DNA from: Cognatundibacterium griseum
GTDB taxonomy: Bacteria; Pseudomonadota; Gammaproteobacteria; Burkholderiales; Burkholderiaceae_D
Assembly: GCF_014284195.1 (NCBI RefSeq)
Contig: NZ_JACOGC010000001.1
Coordinates: 124,001-188,000, forward strand
Length of the DNA: 64,000 nucleotides
Reading direction: 5' to 3'
Made by a program: the position numbers and the translations under genes. The notes beneath the pieces were generated by a model. It did not search any database. It saw only the letters and a program-made list of their open reading frames with translations, and was not told the DNA's origin. Within the stretch, counting starts at the first letter, position 1; every line of letters begins with the position of its first letter. Shown here in pieces: positions 37,662-47,053 of the stretch.

Positions 37662-39260
37662 TCAGCGGTGCCCTGCCAGAATGAGGTCTGCTGCTTTTTC
37701 GCCGATCATCATGGTCGGAGCATTGGTATTGCCGCCGATCAGCGTCGGCATGATGGAGGCATCGACCACCCGCAGCCCGTCGATGCCATGCACCTGCAAT
37801 GCCGGATTCACGACTGCCATCGGGTCGCTGCCCATCTTGCAGGTGCCGACCGGGTGATACACCGTATCGCTGGTGGCGCGGATCACGGCGCGGATTTCGT
37901 CATCGGTTGTTACCCCTGCGGTCTGGAAATCGCTGCTGCGCGCATTGCTGAGTGCCGGTGTATCCATTAGCCGGCGCGTCAGTTTAAAAGCCCTGACCAT
38001 ATTCTCGATGTCATCGGGATGCTCCAGAAAGCGCGGATTAATCAGCGGCGCGGCCAGCGGGTCGGGGCTGGCCAGCGTGACTTCGCCCACGCTTTTCGGA
38101 CGCAGCAGGCAGACGTGGCAGGAATAGCCGTGCCCCAGATGCAGCTTGCGCGCATGGTCGTCCAGCATCGCGGTGACGAAATGCAGCTGGATGTCGGGCG
38201 CCGCCAGCGCCGGGTTGGTTTTCAGAAAACCGCCGGCTTCGGCACCGTTGGACGTCAGCATGCCGCGCCGCTCGTTCTGGTAACGGCGGTATTCGCGCCA
38301 CAGCCGCACGCCGCCGGCAGCGGAGACGCCGAGCAGGTCGAGGCTCTTAGCGCGGTATTTGAAAACGAAATCCGGATGATCCTGCAGATTCTGGCCGACG
38401 CCGGGCAGATCATGCACCACGCCGATGCCCATTGCCTGCATCTGGCTGGCATTGCCCACGCCGGACAGCATCAGCAATTGCGGAGTCTGGAATGCGCCGG
38501 CGGCCAGCAGCACCTCGCGCCCGGCACGCAGGGTTTTCTGCTGGCCGTTCTGGATCATCTGCACGCCGACTGCGCGTTTGCCTTCAAACAGGATACGGGT
38601 GACCTGGCAGCCGGTTTCCACCCGCAGATTCGGACGTTTTCCCATGTGTGGCCGTAGGTAGCCGCGCGCCGCCGTCCAGCGTTCACCCTCATGCTGGGTG
38701 ACCTGGTAAATGCCGATGCCTTCCTGGTCGGCGCCATTGAAATCCGGATTGATGCGGAATCCCGCCTGTCGGCCCGCTTCCAGAAAAATCTGCTGATAAG
38801 GATTATCGGTGCGCAATTCGCTGACCCGCAGCGGGCCGTTCTGGCCGTGCAGCGCATCGTGGTGGGTGGCGTTGTGTTCAGAGCGGATGAAATACGGCAG
38901 CACTTCCTGATACGACCAGCCGGGATTGCCGAGCGCCGCCCAGTGATCGTAATCGGACTGGTGGCCGCGGATGTACACCATCGCATTGATGCCGGATGAG
39001 CCGCCCAGCATCTTGCCGCGCGGCTGATAACCGCGCCGCCCGTTCAGGCCGGGTTGCGGCACCGTTTCAAAGGCCCAGTTATTGAGCCGGGTCGGCAGCA
39101 TCGCCACCACCCCGGCAGGCGTGTTGACCACCCAGCTGTCACCGCCGCCGCCTGCTTCCAGCACCGTCACGCTGATCTGCGGATGTTCGCTGAGCCGGCC
39201 TGCCACAGCGCAGCCGCCGGCTCCGCCACCAACTACAATGTAATCGCTGATTTGTTCCAT
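37662..39260 (-). CDS. GMC family FAD-dependent oxidoreductase
   Basis: This 533-residue flavoprotein is of the glucose-methanol-choline family. It starts MEQISDYIVVGGGAGGCAVAGRLSE, the ADP-binding fold, and has GKMLGGSSGINAMVYIRG (GMC signature 1), LLAAGAFQTPQLLMLSGVG (signature 2) and YHPVGTCKMG near the C-terminus with the catalytic His. It resembles choline/alcohol dehydrogenases. The start at 39260 follows AGGAG at good distance; a longer in-frame extension upstream looks non-coding. An AraC-type regulator is transcribed divergently and is the likely controller. The alcohol substrate cannot be named. Confidence 0.92.
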   Translation of the reverse strand: MEQISDYIVVGGGAGGCAVAGRLSEHPQISVTVLEAGGGGDSWVVNTPAGVVAMLPTRLNNWAFETVPQPGLNGRRGYQPRGKMLGGSSGINAMVYIRGHQSDYDHWAALGNPGWSYQEVLPYFIRSEHNATHHDALHGQNGPLRVSELRTDNPYQQIFLEAGRQAGFRINPDFNGADQEGIGIYQVTQHEGERWTAARGYLRPHMGKRPNLRVETGCQVTRILFEGKRAVGVQMIQNGQQKTLRAGREVLLAAGAFQTPQLLMLSGVGNASQMQAMGIGVVHDLPGVGQNLQDHPDFVFKYRAKSLDLLGVSAAGGVRLWREYRRYQNERRGMLTSNGAEAGGFLKTNPALAAPDIQLHFVTAMLDDHARKLHLGHGYSCHVCLLRPKSVGEVTLASPDPLAAPLINPRFLEHPDDIENMVRAFKLTRRLMDTPALSNARSSDFQTAGVTTDDEIRAVIRATSDTVYHPVGTCKMGSDPMAVVNPALQVHGIDGLRVVDASIMPTLIGGNTNAPTMMIGEKAADLILAGHR

Positions 39261-39531
39261 CTTGTCTCCTGTCTGGTCCATTGCGGACTGGCCTCGCCGT
39301 GCCATTGTTTTCGTTATCGTCATGGTCGTACCGGGGATGGCGCACGCGGCGCGCGCATCCTGTATTCTGATGCTAGCCCCGGCGGCGGCAGAAAGTAAGG
39401 ACATTTGCTGCCACGTTGCCGCTAAATCACAGTCGCTTGCTGAAAATCGCGGCTGACGGCATGATGCCTGACAGCCGCCCGTCTAGCGGGCGCCAGACCG
39501 ACCAACCGATTAATCCGGACCACCTGCCACC

Positions 39532-40629
39532 ATGCCTGCCCCTGTCACTGCTGCCACGCCTGTTGCCCCGCTGCTGTCGGTGCGGGACGCCGTGTTTCCG
39601 GCGCATCCGTTCAGCGGCGTGCTGGCGATCGGCCATGAGCAGCGCTGGCGCTGGCAGCAGATGTTTCCGGAATTCGCCGCCGACAGGCACAGCCGCATCA
39701 GTTATGCACAGGCCCGCGAAGGTCTGCTGCAGGCTTGCCGGTATGGCGGTGCTGATCTGGGACTGCAGTCCGGCCAGCGTAAATCGCTGCCACACCTGGG
39801 TCAGATGGCGGCGGGAATGTGCGCACAGGCAACGCTGGAAGATGCCCTGCGTTTCGGGCTCGAATATCAGCTGATTGCCGGAGCCATGATGCACCTGTCG
39901 CTGGAGCAGGATGCCGCGTCGCCGCAGAGGGTGGCGCTGGTTGCGCATCCCTTGTTTGATGATCCGGAATTACGCGATTTTCTGGAAGCCGATCACCTGG
40001 TGACGGCGGTGAATGCGGCGCGCCAGCTGTGCGGCCAGCCGCTGCCGGTTCAGCAGGTGGAGCTGCGCGGCCAGCAAGGGCGCAGCCGGTCTTTGTATGA
40101 GGCATTTTTCGGCTGTCCGGTGCGGCTCGGTGCAGATCAGAGCCGCATCGTGATTGCGCACAGTGTTTTGCAGCAGCGGCTGGCGGCGCCCGACATGGCG
40201 CGGGTGCAGGCCGCGCGTCTGGCCTGCGATGCCGAACTCAGCGCTGCCGGGCTGGCAGGGCGGCAGACCTTGCTGCATCAGCTGATGGCATTGCAATGCG
40301 AATTCCACAATGTCAGCCACATGGCGGCGGCATTGCAGATGAGCCCGCGTACCTTGCAGCGTCTGCTGGCACGCGAAGGCATGTCGTATTTCGAGATCAC
40401 GGAACAGGTGCGGACAGGCCGCGCCCGGCGGCTGTTGCAGCAGACCGGAGACCTGGAACAGATTGCGGAGCAGCTCGGCTATTCCGACAGCCGCAGCTTC
40501 CGCCGGGCATTCCGGCGCTGGACCGGTTTATCGCCCGCCCAATACCGGCAGGCAGTGCAGACAGGGCTTGCGGACTGTGATCCGGCCAGCACGACAGGCA
40601 ATGCTTCAGCACTATTGATACACCGGTAA
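39532..40629 (+). CDS. AraC family transcriptional regulator
   Basis: This 365-residue regulator has an N-terminal arabinose-binding-like sensor domain (Arabinose_bd, about 20-215) and a C-terminal AraC-type double helix-turn-helix domain (about 255-350). Typical segments are MAAALQMSPRTLQRLLAREG and EQIAEQLGYSDSRSFRRAFRRWTGLSPAQYR. It is divergent from the GMC oxidoreductase, which suggests local control of that gene by its substrate. Its 3' end overlaps the convergent histidine kinase gene by 18 bases. Confidence 0.9.
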   Translation: MPAPVTAATPVAPLLSVRDAVFPAHPFSGVLAIGHEQRWRWQQMFPEFAADRHSRISYAQAREGLLQACRYGGADLGLQSGQRKSLPHLGQMAAGMCAQATLEDALRFGLEYQLIAGAMMHLSLEQDAASPQRVALVAHPLFDDPELRDFLEADHLVTAVNAARQLCGQPLPVQQVELRGQQGRSRSLYEAFFGCPVRLGADQSRIVIAHSVLQQRLAAPDMARVQAARLACDAELSAAGLAGRQTLLHQLMALQCEFHNVSHMAAALQMSPRTLQRLLAREGMSYFEITEQVRTGRARRLLQQTGDLEQIAEQLGYSDSRSFRRAFRRWTGLSPAQYRQAVQTGLADCDPASTTGNASALLIHR

Positions 40630-42936
40630 TTCAAACCAGAAAGTAGAACCTTCGCCGGGGGTGCTGACAAAGTAAATCTGGCCCTGCATTTTTTCCACCA
40701 ATGCCTTGGTGATCGCCAGCCCCAGTCCGGTACCGCCCTGCTGGCGGGTATTGGTGCCGTCAGCCTGGGTGAACGGCTCAAACAGCCGCGACTGGAAATC
40801 AAGCGGAATACCGGGGCCGTGGTCGCTGACGGCAATGTGGTAATGCCCGCCTTCCTGGAAAATCCGCACCACCACACTTTCGCCTTCAGGAGAAAATTTG
40901 GCTGCATTCGACAGCAGATTGGCCATCACCTGCATCAGCCGGTCATAATCGCCCAGACTCCGGGCATGCATCACCTGTTGCTCCAGAATCAGCCCGACCT
41001 GCAGGGTGCTGGTATAAGCCGAATTGGCTTCAAGCGCATTTTGCAGCATGGCGATCAGGTCTACCGGTTCATTTCTGATCACCATTTTGCCGTTGGCAAG
41101 TTTATCGATATCGAGAATATCGTTGACCAGGCCGATCAGTCGCTTGCTGTTATTGTGCGCAATCCGGATCAGGTGCCGCGCCGATTCCGGCAGCTCGCCG
41201 CCGATCCCGGAATCGAGCAGCCCGAGCGCACCGCGGATCGAGGTCAGCGGAGTACGCAGCTCGTGGCTGACGATGGATACGAATTCAGTTTTCAGCTGAT
41301 TGATGCGCAGTCGGTCGCTGATGTCCATGACGAAGGCAACCCACTCACGCTGCGAATTCTCGATATGACTTAATCCCACCAGTATCGGAATCGCATGGCC
41401 GTCGGCCCGCTGCAGCATGATTTCAGACGGCGCGGTGACGCCGTTATCCATCAGTTCGACATAGGCCTGATGCATCAGATACTGATCGGCACCGGACAGC
41501 AGTTTGCGCCATACATATTTGCCTGCCAGCAGATCTTCCCGCGAGTAGCCGGACAGCTGACAGAACATGCGGTTTACATCGGTCAGGCGCGGGCTCTGGT
41601 TGCCGGTGAGGATGCCGATCAGGCTGGAATTCATCAGTCTCTGCAGGCGGCTTTCGCTGCCGCGCAGGGCGGCCAACGTGCGCTGTTGTTCAGTGATGTC
41701 TTCGATCATCCAGACGGTACTGCGGTCATACGTCCCCGATGGCAGGGCGCGGCCAACCACGCGCGCCGTGAAGGGGCTGCCGTCAATCCGTCGCAGCCGC
41801 CACTCCAGTTCGACCAGCTTGTCGGCGGTCAGCAGCGGAATGACCCGCTGGCCGAAGGCGGTGTAATCGTCCTCGTCCTGATACAGGAAGGTGGTGCGCT
41901 TGCCGATCATGGTCTGCGCATCCGGAAAACGGCACAGCTCGGCCAGCGTGGCATTGGCGCGCACGATCACACCGTTATTCACAAACATGATGCCGACTGG
42001 CGCATTGGCGATCAGAATTTCGAGCTCCTGCGCTAGTGCCTTATAGCGGTTTTTATTCGTCTTCAGCAGTTCCTGATTCAGTTGCAGCTGCTCTTCGGTG
42101 CGTTTGCGTTCGGTGATGTCGATATGGGTGCCGACCATGCGCACGGCGCGCCGGTTGGCATCCCATTCCACCGCTGCGCCGATCGACATGATCCAGCGCC
42201 ATTCGCCGGCTTGATTCTTTTGCCGGAATTCGGCGCGGTAATCGGTGGCGCCGCCGGAGGCGAAATGTTTTTGATAAGCCTGCCGGATAACCGGCACATC
42301 GTCGGGATGCACGATATGCGTCCAGAAGTGCTGCCAGAAATCGAGCGGATTGGCAAAATCGGCAGGCGAGCACGCCACCATCTGCAGGTACTCAGGGCTG
42401 AAGTTGCTTTCCCCGGTACGCAGGTTGATGTCGTATAAACCCTGATTCGATGCCGACAGCACCAGCCTGCGCTGGGCTTCGGCTGCCAGCAGTTTTTGCT
42501 CGGTCAGCTTGCGTTCGGTATGGTCGCTGAAAAAGCCGTGCCACAGCACGCTGCCGTCGCTCTGGCGTTCCGGCGTCGATTCCCCGACCAGCCAGCGGGT
42601 GCTGCCGTCATTGCGCCGGATCCGGAATTCGTAATGCCAGACCGTCAGCTGTTCAGCAGAAATGCGGATGCTTTGCCGCAAATCTTCCCAGTCCTCAGGA
42701 TTGATCTTGCGCAGCAGGATGCCGGCATCCTGATACAGCGTTTCAGCGCTGACCTCGAATAGCTGCTCGACGGCGGCGCTGGCATAGGGAAAACAGAATT
42801 TTTCGGAGGAATGGCGCTGAAACTGAAAAAACATGCCCGGCAGGCAGCGCGAAAAATTGTGCAGCAGGGCGTGGCTTTTCAGCAGGTCTTCCAGCTGGAC
42901 GCCGGGAGGCAGGGCAGGGGGAGGCGCGCCGCTCAT
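40612..42936 (-). CDS. Cytoplasmic sensor histidine kinase with PAS domains
   Basis: This 774-residue sensor kinase has no membrane segment. It carries about four PAS/PAC units (about 25-145, 150-285, 310-430 and 430-540). A dimerisation/phosphoacceptor domain (SHELRTP, His558) and an HATPase domain follow, the latter with the N box NLLSNAAK (about 673), DHGPGIP and GGTGLGL. It should phosphorylate a response regulator in the cytoplasm. No receiver domain and no adjacent response regulator gene is present, so it is an orphan kinase here. The signal is not known; no haem-binding or flavin-binding signature could be confirmed by eye. Confidence 0.93.
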   Translation of the reverse strand: MSGAPPPALPPGVQLEDLLKSHALLHNFSRCLPGMFFQFQRHSSEKFCFPYASAAVEQLFEVSAETLYQDAGILLRKINPEDWEDLRQSIRISAEQLTVWHYEFRIRRNDGSTRWLVGESTPERQSDGSVLWHGFFSDHTERKLTEQKLLAAEAQRRLVLSASNQGLYDINLRTGESNFSPEYLQMVACSPADFANPLDFWQHFWTHIVHPDDVPVIRQAYQKHFASGGATDYRAEFRQKNQAGEWRWIMSIGAAVEWDANRRAVRMVGTHIDITERKRTEEQLQLNQELLKTNKNRYKALAQELEILIANAPVGIMFVNNGVIVRANATLAELCRFPDAQTMIGKRTTFLYQDEDDYTAFGQRVIPLLTADKLVELEWRLRRIDGSPFTARVVGRALPSGTYDRSTVWMIEDITEQQRTLAALRGSESRLQRLMNSSLIGILTGNQSPRLTDVNRMFCQLSGYSREDLLAGKYVWRKLLSGADQYLMHQAYVELMDNGVTAPSEIMLQRADGHAIPILVGLSHIENSQREWVAFVMDISDRLRINQLKTEFVSIVSHELRTPLTSIRGALGLLDSGIGGELPESARHLIRIAHNNSKRLIGLVNDILDIDKLANGKMVIRNEPVDLIAMLQNALEANSAYTSTLQVGLILEQQVMHARSLGDYDRLMQVMANLLSNAAKFSPEGESVVVRIFQEGGHYHIAVSDHGPGIPLDFQSRLFEPFTQADGTNTRQQGGTGLGLAITKALVEKMQGQIYFVSTPGEGSTFWFELPVYQ

Positions 42937-43011
42937 TGATCTGCCCGGCTGATAATGCGCAGGCAGCGCGGTCCGGCGCTGCCGGTGGCAGACACCGGGT
43001 TTTGTTCCGGA

Positions 43012-43533
43012 TTACTGATGCCGGGTGATGATCTGGTTAAAGAAATCATACACACCCTGTTCGCTCATTCTGCGCGCATTCGATAATTCACCGCCCTTGG
43101 TGGCATACAGCACGCTGTTGTCGGCCTGCAGCACCACTGCGGCCGGAATGCCTTTCTTGGTCGGATTGCCGTAACCGACGGACAGATCCATGTTTTTGTC
43201 GAACTGGCCGACATCGACTTTCACCACCACGAATTTACCGGCGATCAGCGCGGCGCTCTGGCCCTGCATGGATTTATTCAGTTCCAGACAATCCTTGCAC
43301 CAGTTCGCGCCGAAAATCACCAGCACTTTTTTCTTCTGAGTCTGTGCTTCCTGCAATGCCTGCTGGATAGCGGCATGGGCGTCGGCGCTTTCATCGTAAG
43401 GGCGGGCGACATCGGCCCGGGCATGGCCAGTCATCAGCCCCAGGCACAGCGTCAGACCCAGGATGGCACTGGAAAAGGCACTGCGCAAAGTGCCGCGCTG
43501 CGGAGAGGAGAGGCGGGTAGTCAATGAAGGCAT
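43012..43533 (-). CDS. Exported thioredoxin-fold protein
   Basis: This 173-residue protein has a signal peptide (LGLTLCLGLMTGHARA) and a thioredoxin-like domain with the active-site motif WCKDC and a downstream IPAAVVL cis-Pro loop. It probably handles disulphides in the periplasm. It is divergent from dinB and shares the region with the SOS box. Confidence 0.82.
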   Translation of the reverse strand: MPSLTTRLSSPQRGTLRSAFSSAILGLTLCLGLMTGHARADVARPYDESADAHAAIQQALQEAQTQKKKVLVIFGANWCKDCLELNKSMQGQSAALIAGKFVVVKVDVGQFDKNMDLSVGYGNPTKKGIPAAVVLQADNSVLYATKGGELSNARRMSEQGVYDFFNQIITRHQ

Positions 43534-43846
43534 GATGAAAAATTAGTAAATAAAAACGATTGAATTTTACGTCAAGCCGGAACAATCTGGGGACTCGTTG
43601 TGCCGATAGCCTGCACAGAAATTCCGGGTGTTGCCGGTCATAAAATCAGCAGCGGGAGCCGGATTCCATTATACTGATATTGTGTACAGTATTTTCTTGG
43701 CGGATGGCTTGACCAACAGGTGCGGTAAACATGGAAAATGCGCCCGGCTGACAGTCAGGGCCGGGCGGAGCGCCTGCTGCAGGCCGCACCATGCCGTCTC
43801 GCTGGAATGGAATGCCGGATAGCGACGGTGCTGAGCGGGTGAAGAA
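43534..43846. other. Divergent promoter region with SOS box
   Basis: About 310 bases separate the thioredoxin-like gene and dinB. No gene is supported. The SOS box lies at 43672-43691; about 155 bases between it and the dinB start are a leader or hold further promoter elements. Confidence 0.6.
43672..43691. promoter_or_regulatory. LexA (SOS) box upstream of dinB
   Basis: TACTGATATTGTGTACAGTA matches the LexA consensus frame TACTG-N10-CAGTA exactly at both ends. It is upstream of dinB, a classic SOS gene, and could also affect the divergent thioredoxin-like gene. Confidence 0.85.
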
Positions 43847-44905
43847 GTGACGCTGCCCTTAAAAAAAATCATTCATTGCGATTGCGATTGTTTTTACGCA
43901 TCCATCGAGATGCGGGACGACCCATCCCTGCGCGGCAGGCCGCTGGCGGTAGGGGGCAGGCCGGACCAGCGCGGTGTCGTGGCGACCTGCAATTACGAAG
44001 CCCGGCGTTTTGGCGTGCGCTCCGCCATGCCGATGTCGCAGGCGGTCAGGTGTTGTCCTGAGCTGATCATCCTGCCGCCGTCGATGGAAAAATACCGCAC
44101 GGCTTCGCGCCAGATTCTGGCGATTTACCGCTACTACACCGATCTGGTGGAGCCGCTGTCGCTGGATGAGGCCTATCTCGACGTGAGCCGCGCCACGCAC
44201 CACCACGGCAGCGCCACCCTGATTGCGCAGGATATCCGCGCCAGGATTGCGGCAACCGTCGGCATCACCGCATCGGCAGGTGTTGCGCCGAACAAGTTTC
44301 TCGCCAAAATCGCCAGCGACTGGAATAAGCCGGATGGCCTGTATGTGGTCCTGCCGGAACAGGTGGCCGGTTTTGTCGCCGCATTACCGGTGAGCCGTTT
44401 ATTCGGCGTCGGTAAAGTCACGGCCGCCAAACTGCACGGCATGGGCATCCATGATTGCTGCGATTTACTGCCGTGGTCCTTGCCCGACCTGCTGCGCCAT
44501 TTTGGCAAGCTGGGCAACAGCCTGTACCAGTTATGCCGCGGGATAGACCGGCGCGAGGTGCATGCCAGCAGTGAACGCAAGTCGGTCAGCGTAGAGGAAA
44601 CCTATGTGCGCGATCTGCCCGATCTCGATACCTGTCTGGCGAAGCTGCCGCCGCTGCTGGACGCGCTGACGCAGCGTACCGCGCGCGCCGGTGCGGGTGA
44701 ACAGATCCATAAACTGTACGTCAAAATCCGCTTTGCCGATTTCAAGGTCACGACCGCGGAATGCGTGGGCCATGCGCTGGATGCCGGGGTCTACCGGCAA
44801 TTGCTGGAAACCGCTTTTCAGCGTCGCCAGATGCCGGTGCGCCTGCTTGGGGTCGGTATCCGGCTGGAGGATACGGTTGCCGAGCAGCAGCTGGGTTTGT
44901 TCTGA
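43847..44905 (+). CDS. dinB: DNA polymerase IV (Y family)
   Basis: This translesion DNA polymerase of 352 residues has the metal-binding segment CDCDCFYASIE (about 11-21), SLDEAYLDV (Asp107, Glu108) and helix-hairpin-helix motifs in FGVGKVTAAKLHGMG. It ends QLGLF, the pentapeptide that binds the beta sliding clamp. The GTG start at 43847 follows a GGGTGAAG site. A LexA box lies upstream, as expected for SOS induction. Confidence 0.95.
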   Translation: MTLPLKKIIHCDCDCFYASIEMRDDPSLRGRPLAVGGRPDQRGVVATCNYEARRFGVRSAMPMSQAVRCCPELIILPPSMEKYRTASRQILAIYRYYTDLVEPLSLDEAYLDVSRATHHHGSATLIAQDIRARIAATVGITASAGVAPNKFLAKIASDWNKPDGLYVVLPEQVAGFVAALPVSRLFGVGKVTAAKLHGMGIHDCCDLLPWSLPDLLRHFGKLGNSLYQLCRGIDRREVHASSERKSVSVEETYVRDLPDLDTCLAKLPPLLDALTQRTARAGAGEQIHKLYVKIRFADFKVTTAECVGHALDAGVYRQLLETAFQRRQMPVRLLGVGIRLEDTVAEQQLGLF

Positions 44906-44946
44906 AACCGGTCAGCCTGCGTCACCGGCTTGACTGATCCGTTTTT

Positions 44947-45029
44947 ATACTCCGGGGGAGTATTTTAAATACCCCTTTATTTTCGTCGACATCCAGCCGG
45001 TTTTTGAATAAAAATAGGGGAGTATCTGG
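44947..45029 (+). repeat. Dispersed structured element, copy B
   Basis: This 83-bp copy of the element at 34640-34721 shares its block order and spacing. It starts ATACTCC-GGGGGAGTAT (palindromic), then CCCCTTTATT, CGGTTT and AGGGGAGTATC. It lies between the convergent dinB and periplasmic binding protein genes, so here it is not in front of any gene. Confidence 0.7.
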
Positions 45030-45117
45030 TTTTGACGGCAAAATTCCCGGCTACTGGTTGCCCGATTTTGTCATGACTGACCTTGTCCGCAGCGGCTGTG
45101 TATGCTTCGCCTCAGTT

Positions 45118-45891
45118 TCAGCGCATGTATTTGAGCCGCAGTTTTTCCAGCAGCCCCGATTGCTGGACTTTGGCGAAAGCACGGCGGATACGCTGCACCA
45201 GCGCGGGGTCGCTCTGCTTCTGCATCGCCAGATAATAGCTGTTCGCACCGTCCAGCAGCAGCACCGGCTCCAGCTCGTCCGGCTTGCGCCCTTCCATCTT
45301 CATCAGATACGCGGCGCTCCAGTCCTGCGACACAATCAGATCGACCCGCCCCATCAGGAATTTTTTGATATTGGATTCCACCGTCGGCGCATAATCAACC
45401 CCGCTTTCCGGGAAGGTGGTCGTGCGCAGGAATTCCTTGGTGGACGCCATTTCCCGCACCAGCCCAACCTTGTAAGCCGCTGCGTCCGCCATGTTCCTGA
45501 TCTGGATATCTTTACGAGATTTCAGCTTATATAAAAAAATCTGGCGCGAACTGATCGGGCCGATCCACTCAAACAGCGCATCGCGATCCTGCAGACGGGT
45601 GATGGAAAAAATCAAGGTGTTCGGCTGGGTCAGCGCCATCTGGTAAGCCCTGGCCCAGGGCATGACCTCAATCGGCGCCTGAATCCTGGCTTCCTTCAAT
45701 ACAGCTTCGACAATCTCCACCGAGTAGCCGGTGGCGTTACCGTTTTCTTTGTAATTCAGCGGTGGCAGGCTTTCCGTGACCACCGTCAGTTCGGCTGCGC
45801 AAACAGCCCCCTGTGCCAGAGTCACCAGCACACACAGATACCGGGCAATGCCATATACAGCAGACAGAAAGGAGTTCGCAGGAAAATGCAT
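45118..45891 (-). CDS. Periplasmic solute-binding protein (family 3)
   Basis: This protein of about 257 residues resembles extracellular solute-binding family 3 (amino acid ABC binding or sensor type). It has a signal sequence (YLCVLVTLAQGAVCA), then LTVVTESLPPLNYKENGNATGYSVEIVEAVL, and FSITRLQDRDALFEWIGPI. No permease or ATPase gene is nearby, so it is an orphan. The ATG at 45891 is preferred to a TTG at 45966. The ligand is unknown. Confidence 0.85.
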   Translation of the reverse strand: MHFPANSFLSAVYGIARYLCVLVTLAQGAVCAAELTVVTESLPPLNYKENGNATGYSVEIVEAVLKEARIQAPIEVMPWARAYQMALTQPNTLIFSITRLQDRDALFEWIGPISSRQIFLYKLKSRKDIQIRNMADAAAYKVGLVREMASTKEFLRTTTFPESGVDYAPTVESNIKKFLMGRVDLIVSQDWSAAYLMKMEGRKPDELEPVLLLDGANSYYLAMQKQSDPALVQRIRRAFAKVQQSGLLEKLRLKYMR

Positions 45892-46086
45892 GCAGAAAAT
45901 TTTACCTGCTAAATTTGCCGGTTTTGTGACAATCGGGAGACAAAAGCAGCGAATCGGGCTCAACAACCCCTGAAATCAGGCCAAATTAAATATATTTAAC
46001 AGAAACCGGACAGCGTGACGCGGGAGCGTTGTGCATTCCTCCACGGAGAAGAGACGGGAGTGAACTAGGAGAAATCGGGGAAAGAA

Positions 46087-46163
46087 TGGTGCGCCAGACA
46101 CGAATCGAACGTGCGACCCCAGCCTTCGGAGGGCTGTACTCTATCCAACTGAGCTACTGGCGC
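46087..46163 (-). tRNA. tRNA-Arg (anticodon CCG)
   Basis: Read on the minus strand, the sequence folds as a cloverleaf. It has an acceptor stem GCGCCAG, a D-arm with AGCTCAGTTGG, an anticodon loop CTCCGAA with anticodon CCG, and a T-arm GTTCGATTC. The CCA end is encoded. This reads the arginine codon CGG. Confidence 0.95.
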
Positions 46164-46405
46164 GTGCAAATGACTGCGAAGCGCGACATTCTACCCTAAA
46201 TTCCTGCCGGACTCATGAAACCCGTATCACTTTTTGTCGCATCGCCAGCGCGCAACTACTGATACTGATCATAGAAACATCACAGAAACACCGCTTTTCG
46301 TGCCAAATGTCAGCCTTTCGCTCTATAATCAGAAGCTTTGATGCCAGCTTGATAGCAGCGCTGGATGGCAACCGGAATAACTATTTCATTTGCAACGAGG
46401 AAAAC

Positions 46406-46942
46406 ATGAGCGACGCGCACGACGAACACGAATCAGCGATCAAGACACCGAAGCAACTCATCGTTGCAGTTCTTGCCGGGTTTTTAGTCCCCATCATTGC
46501 GATTGTCTTATTGGTGCAATACGTGACCAATGACAAGAAAGTCGGCGCAGGTTCCACCGCGCAGACACCGGAAGCGATTGCTGCCCGTATTCACCCGGTT
46601 GCTGATGAAGGTTTCACGTTTAAAGATGCCAGCGGTCCGAAACAGCTGCAGGCAGGTGAAGCCGTGTACAAAATGGTCTGCTCCGCCTGCCACGATACCG
46701 GCGCCGCAGGCGCACCGAAATTCGGCGATGCCGGCGCCTGGGGTCCGCGCATTGCGCAAGGTTACGACAAAGTGGTTGAGCACGCCCTCAAAGGTTTTAA
46801 CGCCATGCCAGCCAAAGGCGGCAATCCTGACCTGGACGACGTCGAAGTTGCACGCGCTGTAGTCCACATGGCCAATGCCGGCGGCGCAAAGTTTAAAGAG
46901 CCGGAAGTCAAAGCGGCTGCACCGGCAGAAGCGGCAAAATAA
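46406..46942 (+). CDS. Membrane-anchored cytochrome c (c5-like)
   Basis: This 178-residue protein has an N-terminal membrane anchor (about 17-38) and one class I cytochrome c domain with haem motif CSACH (92-96) and an axial Met in FNAMPAKGG. The fold order (GEAVYKMVCSACH, GAWGPRIAQGYDKVVEHALKG) is typical of the cytochrome c5/c555 group of Betaproteobacteria, where it carries electrons in the periplasm. GAGGAAAA precedes the ATG at 46406; an upstream in-frame start at 46307 is rejected. The C-terminal tail is Ala/Glu-rich. Confidence 0.93.
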   Translation: MSDAHDEHESAIKTPKQLIVAVLAGFLVPIIAIVLLVQYVTNDKKVGAGSTAQTPEAIAARIHPVADEGFTFKDASGPKQLQAGEAVYKMVCSACHDTGAAGAPKFGDAGAWGPRIAQGYDKVVEHALKGFNAMPAKGGNPDLDDVEVARAVVHMANAGGAKFKEPEVKAAAPAEAAK

Positions 46943-47014
46943 AACCCCTTCGGGAAGCGGCTGTTTTTGATATTTCCGACAGTTGTTGCCTTTACCTGTT
47001 TTGGGAAAAAAATG

Positions 47015-47052
47015 AAAACCCCGATTCGTTGTTCTGCGGATCGGGGTTTTTG
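47015..47052. terminator. Bidirectional terminator
   Basis: AAAACCCCGAT and ATCGGGGTTTT form an 11-bp stem with an intervening loop, between the convergent cytochrome c and PepSY genes. Confidence 0.88.
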
Positions 47053-47053
47053 T

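Noticed and set aside
43628-43822. Short plus-strand frame between the thioredoxin-like gene and dinB
   Set aside because: It runs across the SOS box, has no family match and no good ribosome binding site.
34640-45029. The repeated elements as ends of a composite transposon
   Set aside because: Both copies have the same orientation, no transposase lies between them, and the enclosed genes look like ordinary chromosome genes.
44947-45029. The GGGGAGTAT motif as a yybP-ykoY manganese riboswitch
   Set aside because: That family also has a GGGGAGUA core, but the second conserved loop and the expected position before a transporter gene are missing.
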